Shown one piece after another: positions 9,229-18,889 of a stretch of 23,449 nucleotides of DNA. The position numbers and the translations under genes are program-made. The notes under the pieces are model-generated. The model searched no databases. It saw only the letters and a program-made list of their open reading frames with translations, and was not told where the DNA came from. Positions within the stretch are counted from its first letter, which is position 1. Each line of letters starts with the position of its first letter. This stretch comes from Pelargonium nanum (Eukaryota > Streptophyta > Magnoliopsida > Geraniales > Geraniaceae): positions 1 to 23,449 of the forward strand of contig JAYMTF010001431.1 of the NCBI GenBank assembly GCA_036897485.1, written 5' to 3'.

Positions 9229-11115
9229 ATGTATATTTGTTTTATTTATGTTTTATGGAATTTTTGTGTGGTTAAGATTAACTTGTGACTTAGTTTTTGA
9301 AGAAGACTCTGTAAATTTCTGGAAATTTATCACTTCAACATTCATGAATAAGCTCGGCTCAACATATTTTTTCCTCAGTTCGAGCTTGAACGGGTCTATA
9401 AAATTGGGCTGGAGCTCGAATCGGTGAAAAATAGTTCGTTCGAGCTCGACTTGTTGACAATTCAGTCTATATTAAATTTTTACATAAAACAGCTGGTATG
9501 TACCAATGAACATGAATACTATCTGTGTCAAAATGAGTGTCTTGGTTTCCATTTTGTGAAAAATTATGGAGAAGTTAGTGTTGTACGACTGTACGTTACC
9601 TCTTATAACCCCATGAACACGTTTTGTAACAAGATTAATGGATACTAGCTAACTTATTATAGGGATACTATTGGTATTGGTAATTCATACATAACTAATT
9701 TCGTGAAAAGGAAACAAGACACTCATTTTGGGATATGGTTGCAAAAGAAACATGACGTGATGCATATCCAAACATTATATAAATAGTTCTTGTACACATG
9801 GTACATGTTTTATAACATTATTGATTGAAAATATTACAAACCTAAAACTTTACAATTCACAACAAGTTTTATTTAGAATTTCAAGAGAGAACCATATATA
9901 AGTAAAATTATATATTTTACATCATATTCAATATAATATCTATCAATTGGATATTAATAAATGATCCGACTCGCGAGCCCCCATTGAGCCGCAAAAAGTT
10001 CTGCTCGAGCTTGTGTTGCTCGTTTACACTTTACAGCACTTGATACCGAGTGGAAACTAAATTGTGTTGAGGATGATGATAACAAGCCTTCACGTTTCAA
10101 TATTATACTTCCCTTTTAACGTTATGTCATTCTAATTTAGTTCTTTTAGTACTGTCACATAATATGTCATGTTGGTGGAGTTGCAGGTTCATAAGTGTAA
10201 CAAGCTCGCTAGTCGACATGTACGGGTTGGGCTTGCTGACCCTAGTGATGTTCCCCGCTGTGACATATGTGAAAGTGCACCCGGTATGCAGGTTTTCAGT
10301 ACTCACTAGACTTATTTCTCCAATTGTACGTATTGAACCTCTGTGTGAGAGTTTGAAGTTTACTTCTTTCTTGGAAATCCATCTGTAGCTTTCTTTTACT
10401 GTGAGATAGACGGTAGTTCCCTTTGCTTGCAATGTGATATGATGGTACATGTTGGCGGTAAAAGAACCCACGGTAGATATCTCCTCTTGAGGCAGAGAGC
10501 GGAGGTTTGTGTCTCGGTACCAGAGAGCTTTGATTTGTATTTATTTTGCCGTCTGTTCATTGAAGAGCCTTCATTTACTCATTTATGTTTGGTCTTTCTT
10601 CTGTAGTTTCCAGGGGATAAGCCTGGCCGTTTGGAAGAGCTTCAACCCCTCGATCTCAATGGAGTAAGGAGGGACCAAAATCAACCATCTAAGCCTGTAA
10701 TGGGAGAGAACCATCAAAACCACAGGGGATCTCCTGTTCCCGTTCAAGTGCAAAATAACACTAACACTGATGGTCATGGTGATGGCAAGATGGACAATAA
10801 ATTAATTGATCTAAATTCCAAGCCCCAACGGACGCACGGGCAAAGTTCAACTAACCAAGTACTTGCTTTTCCATTGCCCATCTTAGTTCTGGAATCTTTT
10901 ATACTGCTATTTTGTACTTTTTACCTTATATGTTTACGTTTCTTTCCAGGTTGATCATCGTAGTTTCTATGATTTATTTATTAACATAATTATTGTACCT
11001 TATTTTCATTTTTAAGGAGGACGGGATGGATATTCAAAATGGAAGTACTCATGAATCTGCTAGCGTGGTTCCTGTTGGTTTGTTAAAAAGAGAGCCCGAA
11101 AAACGAGCTTGGTAA
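8815..11115 (+). CDS. BBX19: Double B-box zinc finger protein, BBX18/BBX19 type (start codon missing)
   Basis: Five coding exons: 8815-8907, 10187-10283, 10389-10504, 10607-10858 and 11017-11115. They join in frame at GT-AG introns and give about 218 codons. B-box 1 (CDVC...[14 protein letters not shown]...H...H) and B-box 2 ([17 protein letters not shown]...CLQCD...HVGGKRTH) keep all zinc-binding Cys, Asp and His positions. There is no CCT domain. The tail has IDLNSKP and VVPVG...KREPEK, as in Arabidopsis BBX18 and BBX19. These are nuclear cofactors that act with COP1, HY5, CO and ELF3-type partners in seedling light response and flowering. The family starts M-R-T/I-L-C. Here the codon before RTLC is AAG (8815-8817), and the only upstream in-frame landmark is a TGA at 8770-8772. 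Either the start is lost, a sequence error is present, or a non-AUG start is used. The family assignment is firm; whether the gene works is uncertain. Confidence 0.88.
9181..9228. repeat. Compound microsatellite (AT)12(GT)12 in B-box intron 1
   Basis: Twelve AT units (9181-9204) are followed directly by twelve GT units (9205-9228). They sit inside the first intron (8908-10186) of the B-box gene. The run is uninterrupted and so probably varies in length between individuals. The Cys-Val-rich open frames across it are artefacts of the repeat. Confidence 0.95.
9345..10035. repeat. Possible transposon relic in B-box intron 1
   Basis: AGCTCGGCTCAACAT, TTCGAGCTTGAACGG and GGAGCTCGAATCGG near 9350-9423, with TCGAGCTCGACTTG near 9440, are mirrored by GCTCGAGCTTGTGTTGCTCG at about 10003-10022. 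GAGCTCG-rich blocks like this flank many plant DNA-transposon remnants. The sequence between them is AT-rich without coding. Boundaries and class are not settled. Confidence 0.3.
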
Positions 11116-12900
11116 TATTTTCTTTCCTCTCTTTATTTGACGTGTTTCAAATTCTTGAGTAATTAATTTATTGGTTTATGAAGATGACATAATGGTACTG
11201 GCATAATTGCATGTAAGTCCCTTGAGTGGAATTCAGTTAAGCACAGGATTATTTGTTTTTGAAGCAAGCACAGGATTATTTGTTTCTAAGGGAAGTACTT
11301 AAACTGAGCATATGATAATCATTGGTCACCAAATGCTCTTTCTCAACCATGTTGGATGCAGGTTGTCATGCTCCATTTCTGAGCAGCAGTGTTGTTCTTG
11401 CATTATAATTTTTTTTAATTGAATCTTAAGGGTTGTTAATATAGGTAGCGTTAGGATTACAAATTTTAGAATGAGAGGGAATTAAGAGTGGGAATGAGAA
11501 TTCTCATTCCATAGCCAAAAATACTAATCCAAACTCTATCACCTACCATAATTTCTTAAACTCTAAAGTGGGATTGTCATCTTTTACTGATTCACCTCTT
11601 TTCATAATTGTTCATCTTTATTTGAAATTGTGGTTTGTTAAGAGGGTATGTTGGTGCTCATTTCCCATGTAAAGTGACTTTGATCAACATTCAACACCAG
11701 GAGTAGAATATTTACGGAATGGGTCTTTTTTTTTTCCCTGAAATGCCAAGATTTGGTATTGATTGTTCTATTCCCAGTAAGGAGAGAACTAACTTTTATT
11801 TTGTATGATATATATTTGTATTTATGAAAAGTAACAAGTTCCGATCTTGAATGTGCTTGCTGTGATTTCATCTATTTTGCTGCCATGTCGAGAGAGGTTT
11901 ATGCATTACAGCCAGCATATTGAACTTTAGCTGATTTACAAATTGATCTGTATATTGTGGTTAAACTAAAAAGGAGGGTTGGTGTTAATGTCCAATGGTG
12001 AAGTGGTCATTTTTGACAATACACTTGCAAAAATTGGCAATCATTTTATGGTGAAGACTTTAGTCTCGCATATAACTTTATTGCAATATTGATATTAGTT
12101 TATGTATTAGAAAGAGCCCGTATATCAAATCTATTTAACTTTTGAAAGTACATTAAAAAACCACATACCTTATATAATTGTTCAAATATTTGTTTCTCGA
12201 TTCATTGTCCTGAAATGATACATAATTTCAGCTTCTTCTTCTTCTTCCTCCTCCTCGTTTCACTTGTCTCTGCAGATGTTCTTGGATAGGTTTCTCGTTT
12301 CTTCTACGCCTTCTATTGACTGAAGTGAGGGCTCATATCTTGCGCAAAGTTGGTTTGATGAAGATTTTTCCCGTGTATGTGCCAAATGCTCACACTATTA
12401 TTGTTATTGCGTTGTTTACAATTGTTTTCTATTTGAAGTCCCTCTAATCGATTTTGAATGAAGTTGTTGAGGCTGAACTGAAAGATCTTGTGCAATAGTT
12501 TACTGAAATAAGTCGCTTTCATCGAACTCTTGCAACCTGACTTTGTCATTTATTTGTGTTCTGTTTTACTCGTAATATGCAACTTTCTGGTAAATTTGGA
12601 GAGAGAAATTTGTGATTCATGTTGGATATTTGTTAGATTGTTGAATCCAATTGGCTGTTTCATTTATATTTAGCATTAGTCTATGAGGTCCGACAGCTTG
12701 AACTCTTCGAGAGTTCTATTATTACTTCGACACTCTCGCTGAGTATGCGTCAAGTTTTTGGCATTGTTGACGGGGACTCTAGATTAGGAATAGCTAATTG
12801 AATACTTTGATCACGTTTTCTGTTATGTTTACATCATATTTGATTGTTTTGTTCGTTTCTTGACTGAATAATATGCACTTTTGACTCTATTCATTTTCTT
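11112..12900 (+). other. Putative 3'UTR intron and terminal UTR exon of the B-box gene
   Basis: The end of the last coding exon contains a good donor, TTG/GTAATATTTTC at 11111/11112. A strong pyrimidine tract of CTTCTTCTTC and CTCCTCCTCG type (about 12232-12260), ending TCTCTGCAG at 12275, makes a strong acceptor. If used, the junction would place TG (11110-11111) next to A (12276) and form a TGA stop, giving a tail ending KRA instead of KRAW. The exon from 12276 would then be untranslated. The polyadenylation site is not clear. The 1.1 kb between donor and acceptor holds no exon I recognise. Confidence 0.45.
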
Positions 12901-13215
12901 TTCACCAAGAAATGTTGTTCTTGGACTCAAAAAATGTGTTTAATGCATAGGACTAAAGTAGCATTTGAATTATAATTTTTGTTTAGAAATGAAAATCTGT
13001 AATGATAATGGGAATACAATTCTCATCATTTTCATTTCAAATTATTTTATCCAAACATAAACTTAATTTTTTGTTATTGATATATTTTTGTGTGTACAAA
13101 TTAGTCAAAATTTATTATAGATGGAATGGCACAAAAAATGGCCACAAGCTAAAGTAGAAGAGCTCTCTCTCAATCCACCCAAAAATTGAGTCCATTTTAT
13201 GTGATCTGAATCTAG
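12901..13215. other. Convergent intergenic stretch between the B-box and aldolase genes
   Basis: AT-rich DNA lies between the presumed 3' end of the B-box transcript (plus strand) and the aldolase exon copy (minus strand). Nothing further is recognised. Confidence 0.5.
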
Positions 13216-13423
13216 TTAGCAACTTTTTGTTGCATACATAGCCACACGCACAACAACCTTTCACAAACATTCCGTCGTTGGTTGCACAAGAGAATTGGCC
13301 TTGGCGCGTACGAGCAATGCCTCCCGAGCGGCCGCCTCGTTCTCCGGCAAGCCGCCCCAAGTTTTGAGGCAAGTATTTTAAGGAGCCTCGACATAAGAGG
13401 ACACTTGCCATGGATTAGGAGAC
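13216..13423 (-). pseudogene. Broken partial copy of the aldolase terminal exon
   Basis: On the minus strand this aligns with the last aldolase exon, from the codons for NPWHVSF through to GMFVKG and on into the 3'UTR (AACAAAAAG). Recognisable pieces are [30 protein letters not shown] and GMFVKG. Compared with the intact exon it has a 3-base deletion after WQVS. A CAA-to-TAA change gives a stop at 13378-13380, just before [10 protein letters not shown] deletion removes the coding for most of the [15 protein letters not shown] segment and shifts the frame. Similarity stops just upstream of the NPW codons, near 13423. The copy lies about 275 bases beyond the aldolase stop in the same orientation, so it is a truncated tandem duplication. 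The premature stop argues against use as an alternative last exon. Confidence 0.85.
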
Positions 13424-13607
13424 GAAATTTCTACTTGTGACGTTTGACGATTTCTCAAAGAATTAGACTGGACTGGTTAAATTCTGGACAAGTTCAATCG
13501 AGTCAAAGTTTCGTCCAAGAACTAACAATTCACTGTTCTCATTGAAAATAGGATTGATTACATATTCGAGCCCTAACACGAGGGTTCACAAATCATTACC
13601 AATAAAA

Positions 13608-13613
13608 TTTATT
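13608..13613 (-). terminator. Candidate polyadenylation signal of the aldolase gene
   Basis: AATAAA on the minus strand lies about 85 bases beyond the aldolase stop codon, a normal distance for a near-upstream element in a plant 3'UTR. It falls between the intact last exon and its broken copy, so it could keep the pseudo-exon out of most transcripts. Confidence 0.45.
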
Positions 13614-13697
13614 GACTAAAAAGGTACATACCCAAATGTTATAAACAAAAAACAAGTCCCCGATTGCTATAGCCTTTTTGTTACATACACAACTTCA

Positions 13698-16600
13698 TTA
13701 GTACACATAGCCTTTAACAAACATTCCTTTCTTTGCCTCCTCTGACTCTCCTTCGCCGGTGTACTTTCCAAGCTGCGCAAGAGAGTTGGCCTTGGCGCGG
13801 ATGAGCAATGCCTCCTGAGCGGCCGCCACGTTTTCTGGCAAGCCGCCCCAAGTCTTCAGGCAAGTGTTTTGAAGAGCCCTGGCATAGGAGAAGGAGACAT
13901 GCCATGGGTTTGGAGATTGGTTCATTGCATTGAGGTTTAAAGTTGCTTCAACCTCAGATTGCCCACCAGACAAGAACTGCTCAAAACCAAACAAATTGTG
14001 TTACAATTATTACTAGAATTGATTTCAGACAACAATTTCTAGTACTAATCCAAATCCGAATTTATGTAACCGAGACCCACAAAAACATGGGTCAGATTTC
14101 GAATACCCGCAGGATCTGGTCCAAATTGCCAAATGCCATCTCTAGTACTAATCCAAACCCGGCCATCTCAGAACAATTTTTTAAATCCAAACGCTACCTA
14201 AATTCTACAGTAAAGAAATGATTCGAAGCAGAAGATGCGTACCATAATTCCAGGGACGGCCGGGGGGATTCTCCTGTGGAGAAGCTTGAGGGTGTAGTCA
14301 GCAACTTGTTCAGGAGTAGCTCTTTCTTTGCACTCAGCACCAGGAGTGACCATGCTAGGTTTCAGGAGAATACCCTCAAACATGACATTGTTCTCAGCTA
14401 GGTAGTAGAAAACCTCAGCCCAAACCTTTTGTGCAACCTCAAAGGTCCTGTCTATACCATGCTCTCCATCAAGCAATATCTCTGGCTCCACTATTGGGAC
14501 CAACCCATTGTCCTAAACACACCATTTAGTCACAACCAACAACACTTTTGGTTATGAATTCGGAAAAAACTGTTAAAAGGGCTTATGGACTATCAGGATC
14601 CGACCAGTTTAATACCTAAACGAATTTTATGTTCCTAATTTGAAAACCAACAAAAAATATCACTTGTGCTGACTTTCGCTAATATTTCTGATCACTTTCT
14701 CTATAAAAAAATTATTCTAAAATGAGTGTCAACCTTTTTTTTTTGTTTGTTATTGAGAGTCCGTTCTTGACTAACTTATTCATATTTTTTACGAAAAAGT
14801 AGGGAGTAAACATTCATGATTTCGAGGCGGAGGAAGCTAAAGACGGGGCAATTGTCTCTACTTATTTTTGTTTGCGTTCAAAATGTAACTTATATTGTCT
14901 CATAAAATTCCCGATTTTATCTGTATCATTTGTAATAGTTTTAATTATCGCCCCCAACATTTTTGTACCCTAATAGTTTGACAAAATTCCCATTCCTGCA
15001 GTTTCTCCCCCGCTGAACAAAACTCTAGACCCGTCCATGAAAAGAGTAACATCGGTAAAAGTTAACATCGAGAACTGTTTTGGTCGGTTTTCAAAAGCTT
15101 ATGGACTATTTTGACACAAAATTAGTACATGCCCAATAGATTGAGATCCGTTCTGACAGTTTTTCAAGCATCATTTTACCTGAGAAATGGCGGCGTAGCG
15201 GGCGAGACCCCAGGCAGCTTCCTTGACGGCCAAGGCAGATGGGCCATTTGGGATGCTCACAACAGTACGCCTAATTGATTCAATTTCAACATGAACGTTA
15301 TAAAAAGAAAAATTGTCAGCTAGACATTTCGTCGAACACTTGGTGTGCATGAATGTTTTTGATGGAAAATACATACCATTTGGCGAATCTAGCTCCTTGC
15401 TGATAATAAGCTGCCGAGCGAGAAGCGAGACCGTCAAGACCCTGACACCAGGACTCGTCGTTTGAGCCAGCTAGAGGAACCAAACCCTGCAATTTGTTAT
15501 CAGGATTAGCCAAAACCCACTTCACAATAACTTGCAAAAACCTATCATTTCGTACATTTTTAGAGATGACAATTCAAGTTTTGGGTCGGGTTCGGTCATG
15601 TTTTTTCGGGTTTGAGTTAATAATATTTAATATGAACCTGATGGTAGAGGTGGTAATTTCCAATTTTGTGTCGGGTTCAGTTTCAGGTTGATAAGCCCAA
15701 TCCAAATCCGGTTCAAAGGGGTTTTGTTTACGCTCGTGTTTCGGGCCCATATCAGGTGGGATCAGGTTCTGTTTCATTTTGTGTGTGTAAAATGTGTGTA
15801 TTTGTACAGAATTGCTCAATCTAATATGGAATATTTACAAAGTAAATTAGTCCTAAAAGTTGGTCGGATAGGGTTTTTGGTGTCCACGAATACAAGTCCA
15901 AATTGACATTTCTAAATATGCTAAAAAATTCGATGTAAATTATCGATTGTTACTTTAAATTTTTAGTTGAATCACTCTATTAACACGTACCTTGTCGACT
16001 TTGATCCCGGGGACAATGTTCTGCTCAACAAGCACATCCACCATTTTCTTCCCGTCAACGGTTGATTGGTAGAGAGTCTCCTCGAAAAGGATCGCCCCAG
16101 AGACGTACTGGCCGAGTCCGGGGACGGATACGAGGAGGGTACGGTATGCCTGGCGATTAGCCTCGGTGTTCTCTAGCCCAATTGACGCGAGTCTCTTTCC
16201 GCACGTGGCGTTGGACTCGTCCATGGCCAAAATCCCACGTCCAGGTGATGCAATGGTTTTCTGTATCAACAATAAAACACACATTAAAACTGACAATTTA
16301 GATCCGAATATGTGAACACACGAAACTCGATTCACATTTAACGGTATCAGATTGTATATAGGACATATTTTTACAAACTCATATATTTTATATGTTACAT
16401 TCGAAACTCGCAACAATTTTGAGTCAAGTTAAGCCATTTGACTTGAACTTTCCAAACCCGGAGCGTCAACTAGTCACATGACTGATCGAAAATTGTCATC
16501 TCATTTTTCACATTTTACGGTATCGGGTGGTATCTCAGTATTTCACTTGTAGCTAATTTTTTGCTACGAAAAATGTTGTCTCCGCAAATTCCGTCCCAAA

Positions 16601-16862
16601 ACCAAATATTTTAAAAGTGCTACTAAATTCGAGTTGTGTTGTGGGTCATGACTCGAATTGTCAGTTCTAAACTGAAACGTAATAAACGTACCGCGGTCTT
16701 GACGAGTTCATCGGCGTAAGACGCCCGAACGGCAAAAGAATTTGGGTGGCTCCGGCCGGCGACGGCGACTCTTTGGAACCGGAAGGGTGTGCCCTTGACC
16801 CACTCTGACTTGTCAACAAATAGTGCAGATTTTAGGAGTGAAGCTGAGGTTGTTGCTGCCAT
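13698..16862 (-). CDS. FBA: Class I fructose-bisphosphate aldolase, chloroplastic
   Basis: Six exons on the minus strand: 16862-16692, 16260-15991, 15486-15377, 15270-15180, 14512-14243 and 13976-13698. They join in frame at GT-AG introns to give 396 residues and a stop, the usual plastid length. Residues 1 to about 46 are rich in Ser, Ala, Val and basic residues and form a transit peptide. The mature enzyme starts near [13 protein letters not shown]. It splits fructose-1,6-bisphosphate into dihydroxyacetone phosphate and glyceraldehyde-3-phosphate. It also makes sedoheptulose-1,7-bisphosphate in the Calvin cycle. Visible catalytic elements are AMDES (Asp71), GARFAKWR (Lys183, Arg185), VEPE (Glu223, Glu225), the Schiff-base Lys265 in ILLKPSMV and the C-terminal Tyr396 in KGYVY. 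The tail [12 protein letters not shown] contains the region where plastid aldolases are known to be trimethylated on lysine. It is closest to the Arabidopsis FBA1/FBA2 type. No defect is seen. Confidence 0.97.
15561..15914. mobile_element. Probable non-autonomous hAT-like element in aldolase intron 2
   Basis: The left end TAGAGATGACAATTCAA (15561-15577) and the reverse complement of the right end, TAGAAATGTCAATTTGG (15898-15914), form an imperfect terminal inverted repeat. The interior carries the shared module TGTAAAATGTGTGTATTTGT...CTCAATCTAAT (about 15787-15824). It fills most of the intron between 15487 and 15990. No clear 8-base flanking duplication remains. This is the best-preserved copy in the window. 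Confidence 0.5.
16285..16505. repeat. Degenerate copy of the same repeat in aldolase intron 1
   Basis: GACAATTTAGATCCGAA (about 16292) is matched, inverted, by ATCGAAAATTGTCATCTCA (about 16484-16502). Between them CTCATATATTTTATATGTTAC is the module of the other copies in reverse orientation. It lies within the first aldolase intron (16261-16691). Confidence 0.4.
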
Positions 16863-17013
16863 TTTTTTTCTCTTTCCAAGTGTTGACTGTTGAGGAGGCT
16901 AATGCAAGAGAGCAAGCAACAAGTAACTAACAAAAAATAAAAATCTTATCTTCTCTATAGCTTCTTGGCAAGCTCTCTTGTAATGGTCCCTAGTGCATTC
17001 TCATGACTACTAA

Positions 17014-17022
17014 TATTTATAA
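17014..17022 (-). promoter_or_regulatory. TATA box of the aldolase gene
   Basis: TTATAAATA on the minus strand lies 152 bases upstream of the aldolase ATG. It predicts a transcription start near 16985 and a leader of about 120 bases. The leader contains a GATAAG (16945-16950) and ends in a pyrimidine/A-rich stretch right before the ATG. Confidence 0.7.
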
Positions 17023-17043
17023 TTGTTTTTTATTTTTTGTGTG

Positions 17044-17106
17044 TTATCAGAAGAGATGTGTCATTTGAGGCTCTAATGGGTTGGCCAATGAGGACTCGCC
17101 ACGTGG
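17044..17106 (-). promoter_or_regulatory. Light-responsive promoter cluster: GATA, CCAAT and G-box
   Basis: Directly upstream of the TATA box are a GATAA I-box core (17044-17048, minus strand), a CCAAT/ATTGG motif (17085-17089) and a palindromic G-box CCACGTGG (17099-17106). G-box plus GATA/I-box pairs at this distance are a known arrangement in promoters of nuclear photosynthesis genes and fit the Calvin-cycle role of the aldolase. The motifs are seen directly; their function here is inferred. Confidence 0.65.
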
Positions 17107-18816
17107 ACAGATAGAGTTTTGCTTGCTTGGCATTTTTGCATAGGTGGTTTGAGTGTCAGTATTGGAAATCAGGAGACAAGAATGTGCATACAGTGTTTAG
17201 TCCATTGTTTGTTTCCCGTTTAAAGTTTAGAATTATGTTGAATATGAATCAATCTAAACTCGATAATATTTGTAAACTGCTAGAATTACATGAAAAGACC
17301 TACATTGAGCGGCTGACACGTTTAAAATATTTTAAAATTACATAATTCGAACTGAAACGTTTAAAACAGCGGGTTGAGATTAACTCTACTTAATTTATTT
17401 GACCTATTTAACTTGTATGGGTAAATAAACGGGGCTACACGACCCGTTCATTAAACAAGTTAGCTAGTTAGGCGGGTTAAATGAGTTTGACGTGAACACA
17501 AATTGATTATTGAACAAGTTAGACGAGTTAAATTAAACAAGTTTGATATGAACACACAAATGAAAATTCAACCGACAAAAATTCAAGTCGGGTTTTGATT
17601 GGCGCGTGTTCGGGTCTAAATTTTCCACTCCAATTAAAATGGTGTCGAGGAAGGAGACAAATGTGTGGGTTTTGGGGACAGAAGAGACCACAAATTGATG
17701 ACTGGTTTTGGGAGATTGGTTAAAATTTGAGGTTGTTAGCTTTTGTTTTCAACCAAGAAATGAATGTAAGGTTGTGATTTGTGTGATTTTGTGATCTCTC
17801 TTTCTCCTATCATTTCTTTTTGTTTTTATGTTTTGTAGAAATGAATAATGGTTTAATTACAATATTCATGGCGATTTGTCTCTCATTGAGTCCTTGTCAA
17901 GAGAGCATGCCACGTCATCACGCCACGTGGGCAAATTTGTTGTACATGTCATCATGTAGTGGGTAAACTTTACATGATTCCTGGTAAAGTGTGTGATGTG
18001 CTGCACAATACTTCAAGCGACGAGTGTGTCGTGTTTTGTTTGGTTGGAGAGAAAGTGTGGGAAAAAAATTGATTGCAGGATTTAAAAACTGTCACTTGTA
18101 AATGCAGTGGAAAATCATTTGCTGAAATATTTGAATTTAGTTGTAAAATGGACAATAAGTACACTCTACGAATAGATATACGACATTGAAACTAGATTGT
18201 TACAGTGAAATTAACTTTCGATCTGAACTCGTGCACAAACAAAATTTGATCCGTATTTTTGCATGATCAAGTCGTATGAAATATACCGCACTAATTTTGA
18301 AACTAATTCAACGAGTTTGTCCTGAAAAAGTGAAATTTTTTAGAAATGGTAATTTCGACACAAACTCATAGATAACTATTTACAATTTTGCATATTTGAG
18401 TTGCATAAAATAGACCCGCTCAAGTTTCAGGTCAGATTGAGTCAAACAAACTTGAACAAACTCACATCTTTTACTCATAAAACAAAATTTTCAAACTAAA
18501 ACCCACAATCCACACCCCTTTAAAACTTACAGAAACCCGTAAAATGTGGACTTACAGAAACATTCACATTTTTCACTTCAAACTCACAGTCGGACTTACA
18601 ACTTACAGAAACCCGTAAAAATAGGTTGGATTTAGGCCTAGTGTTTTTAACTCAAACCGTGAATTATCAGGTCTAGTTTACCATATGCCTAGGAAAATTG
18701 TCCATGTAATCTGCGGAAACGATGTCGTATGGCAGCAATACAAGTGAAGCAAGCTTCAGTGCTTCACAACCAGCAGCAAAACGACGCCGTATGATTTTTA
18801 AACAGGACAAAAAACT
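17107..18816. other. Upstream region of the aldolase gene, repeat-rich
   Basis: No coding exon is supported. A second G-box, CCACGTGG at 17923-17930, sits next to CCACGTCATCA (17910-17920) and may be a distal element. Stretches at about 17430-17630 and 18340-18660 consist of worn repeat sequence with GACCCG, GGGTTAAAT and AACCCGTAAAA motifs. The latter begins with TAGAAATGGTAATTTCG, similar to the hAT-like ends elsewhere in the window. ACGATGTCGTATG (18720-18732) and ACGACGCCGTATG (18780-18792) form a near-direct repeat. Confidence 0.45.
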
Positions 18817-18889
18817 TTCCGTTGCCGGGACTTGAACCCGGGTCTCTCGGGTGAGAGCCGAGTATCCTAACCAACTAGACTACAACGGA
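18817..18889 (-). tRNA. tRNA-Glu (anticodon CUC)
   Basis: A 73-base cloverleaf on the minus strand. The acceptor stem TCCGTTG/CAACGGA pairs at all seven positions, followed by discriminator A. The D arm has the A box TAGTCTAGTTGG. The anticodon stem CTCGG/CCGAG encloses the loop CTCTCAC with anticodon CTC (18853-18855). The T arm has GGGTTCAAGTCCC. There is no intron and CCA is not encoded, as is normal for a nuclear gene. A short A/T run follows for polymerase III release. It decodes GAG glutamate codons. It lies about 1.95 kb upstream of the aldolase ATG on the same strand. All stems are intact, so it should be functional. Confidence 0.97.

Noticed and set aside
9042-9427. Cys-Val-rich small proteins
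   Set aside because: They are translations of the (AT)n(GT)n microsatellite inside an intron.
10127-10471. A 114-codon minus-strand open frame
   Set aside because: It lies opposite B-box exons 2 and 3, which splice correctly on the plus strand.
13216-13423. An alternative last exon for the aldolase
   Set aside because: It carries a premature stop, two deletions and no convincing acceptor at its upstream edge; it is better read as a broken duplicate.
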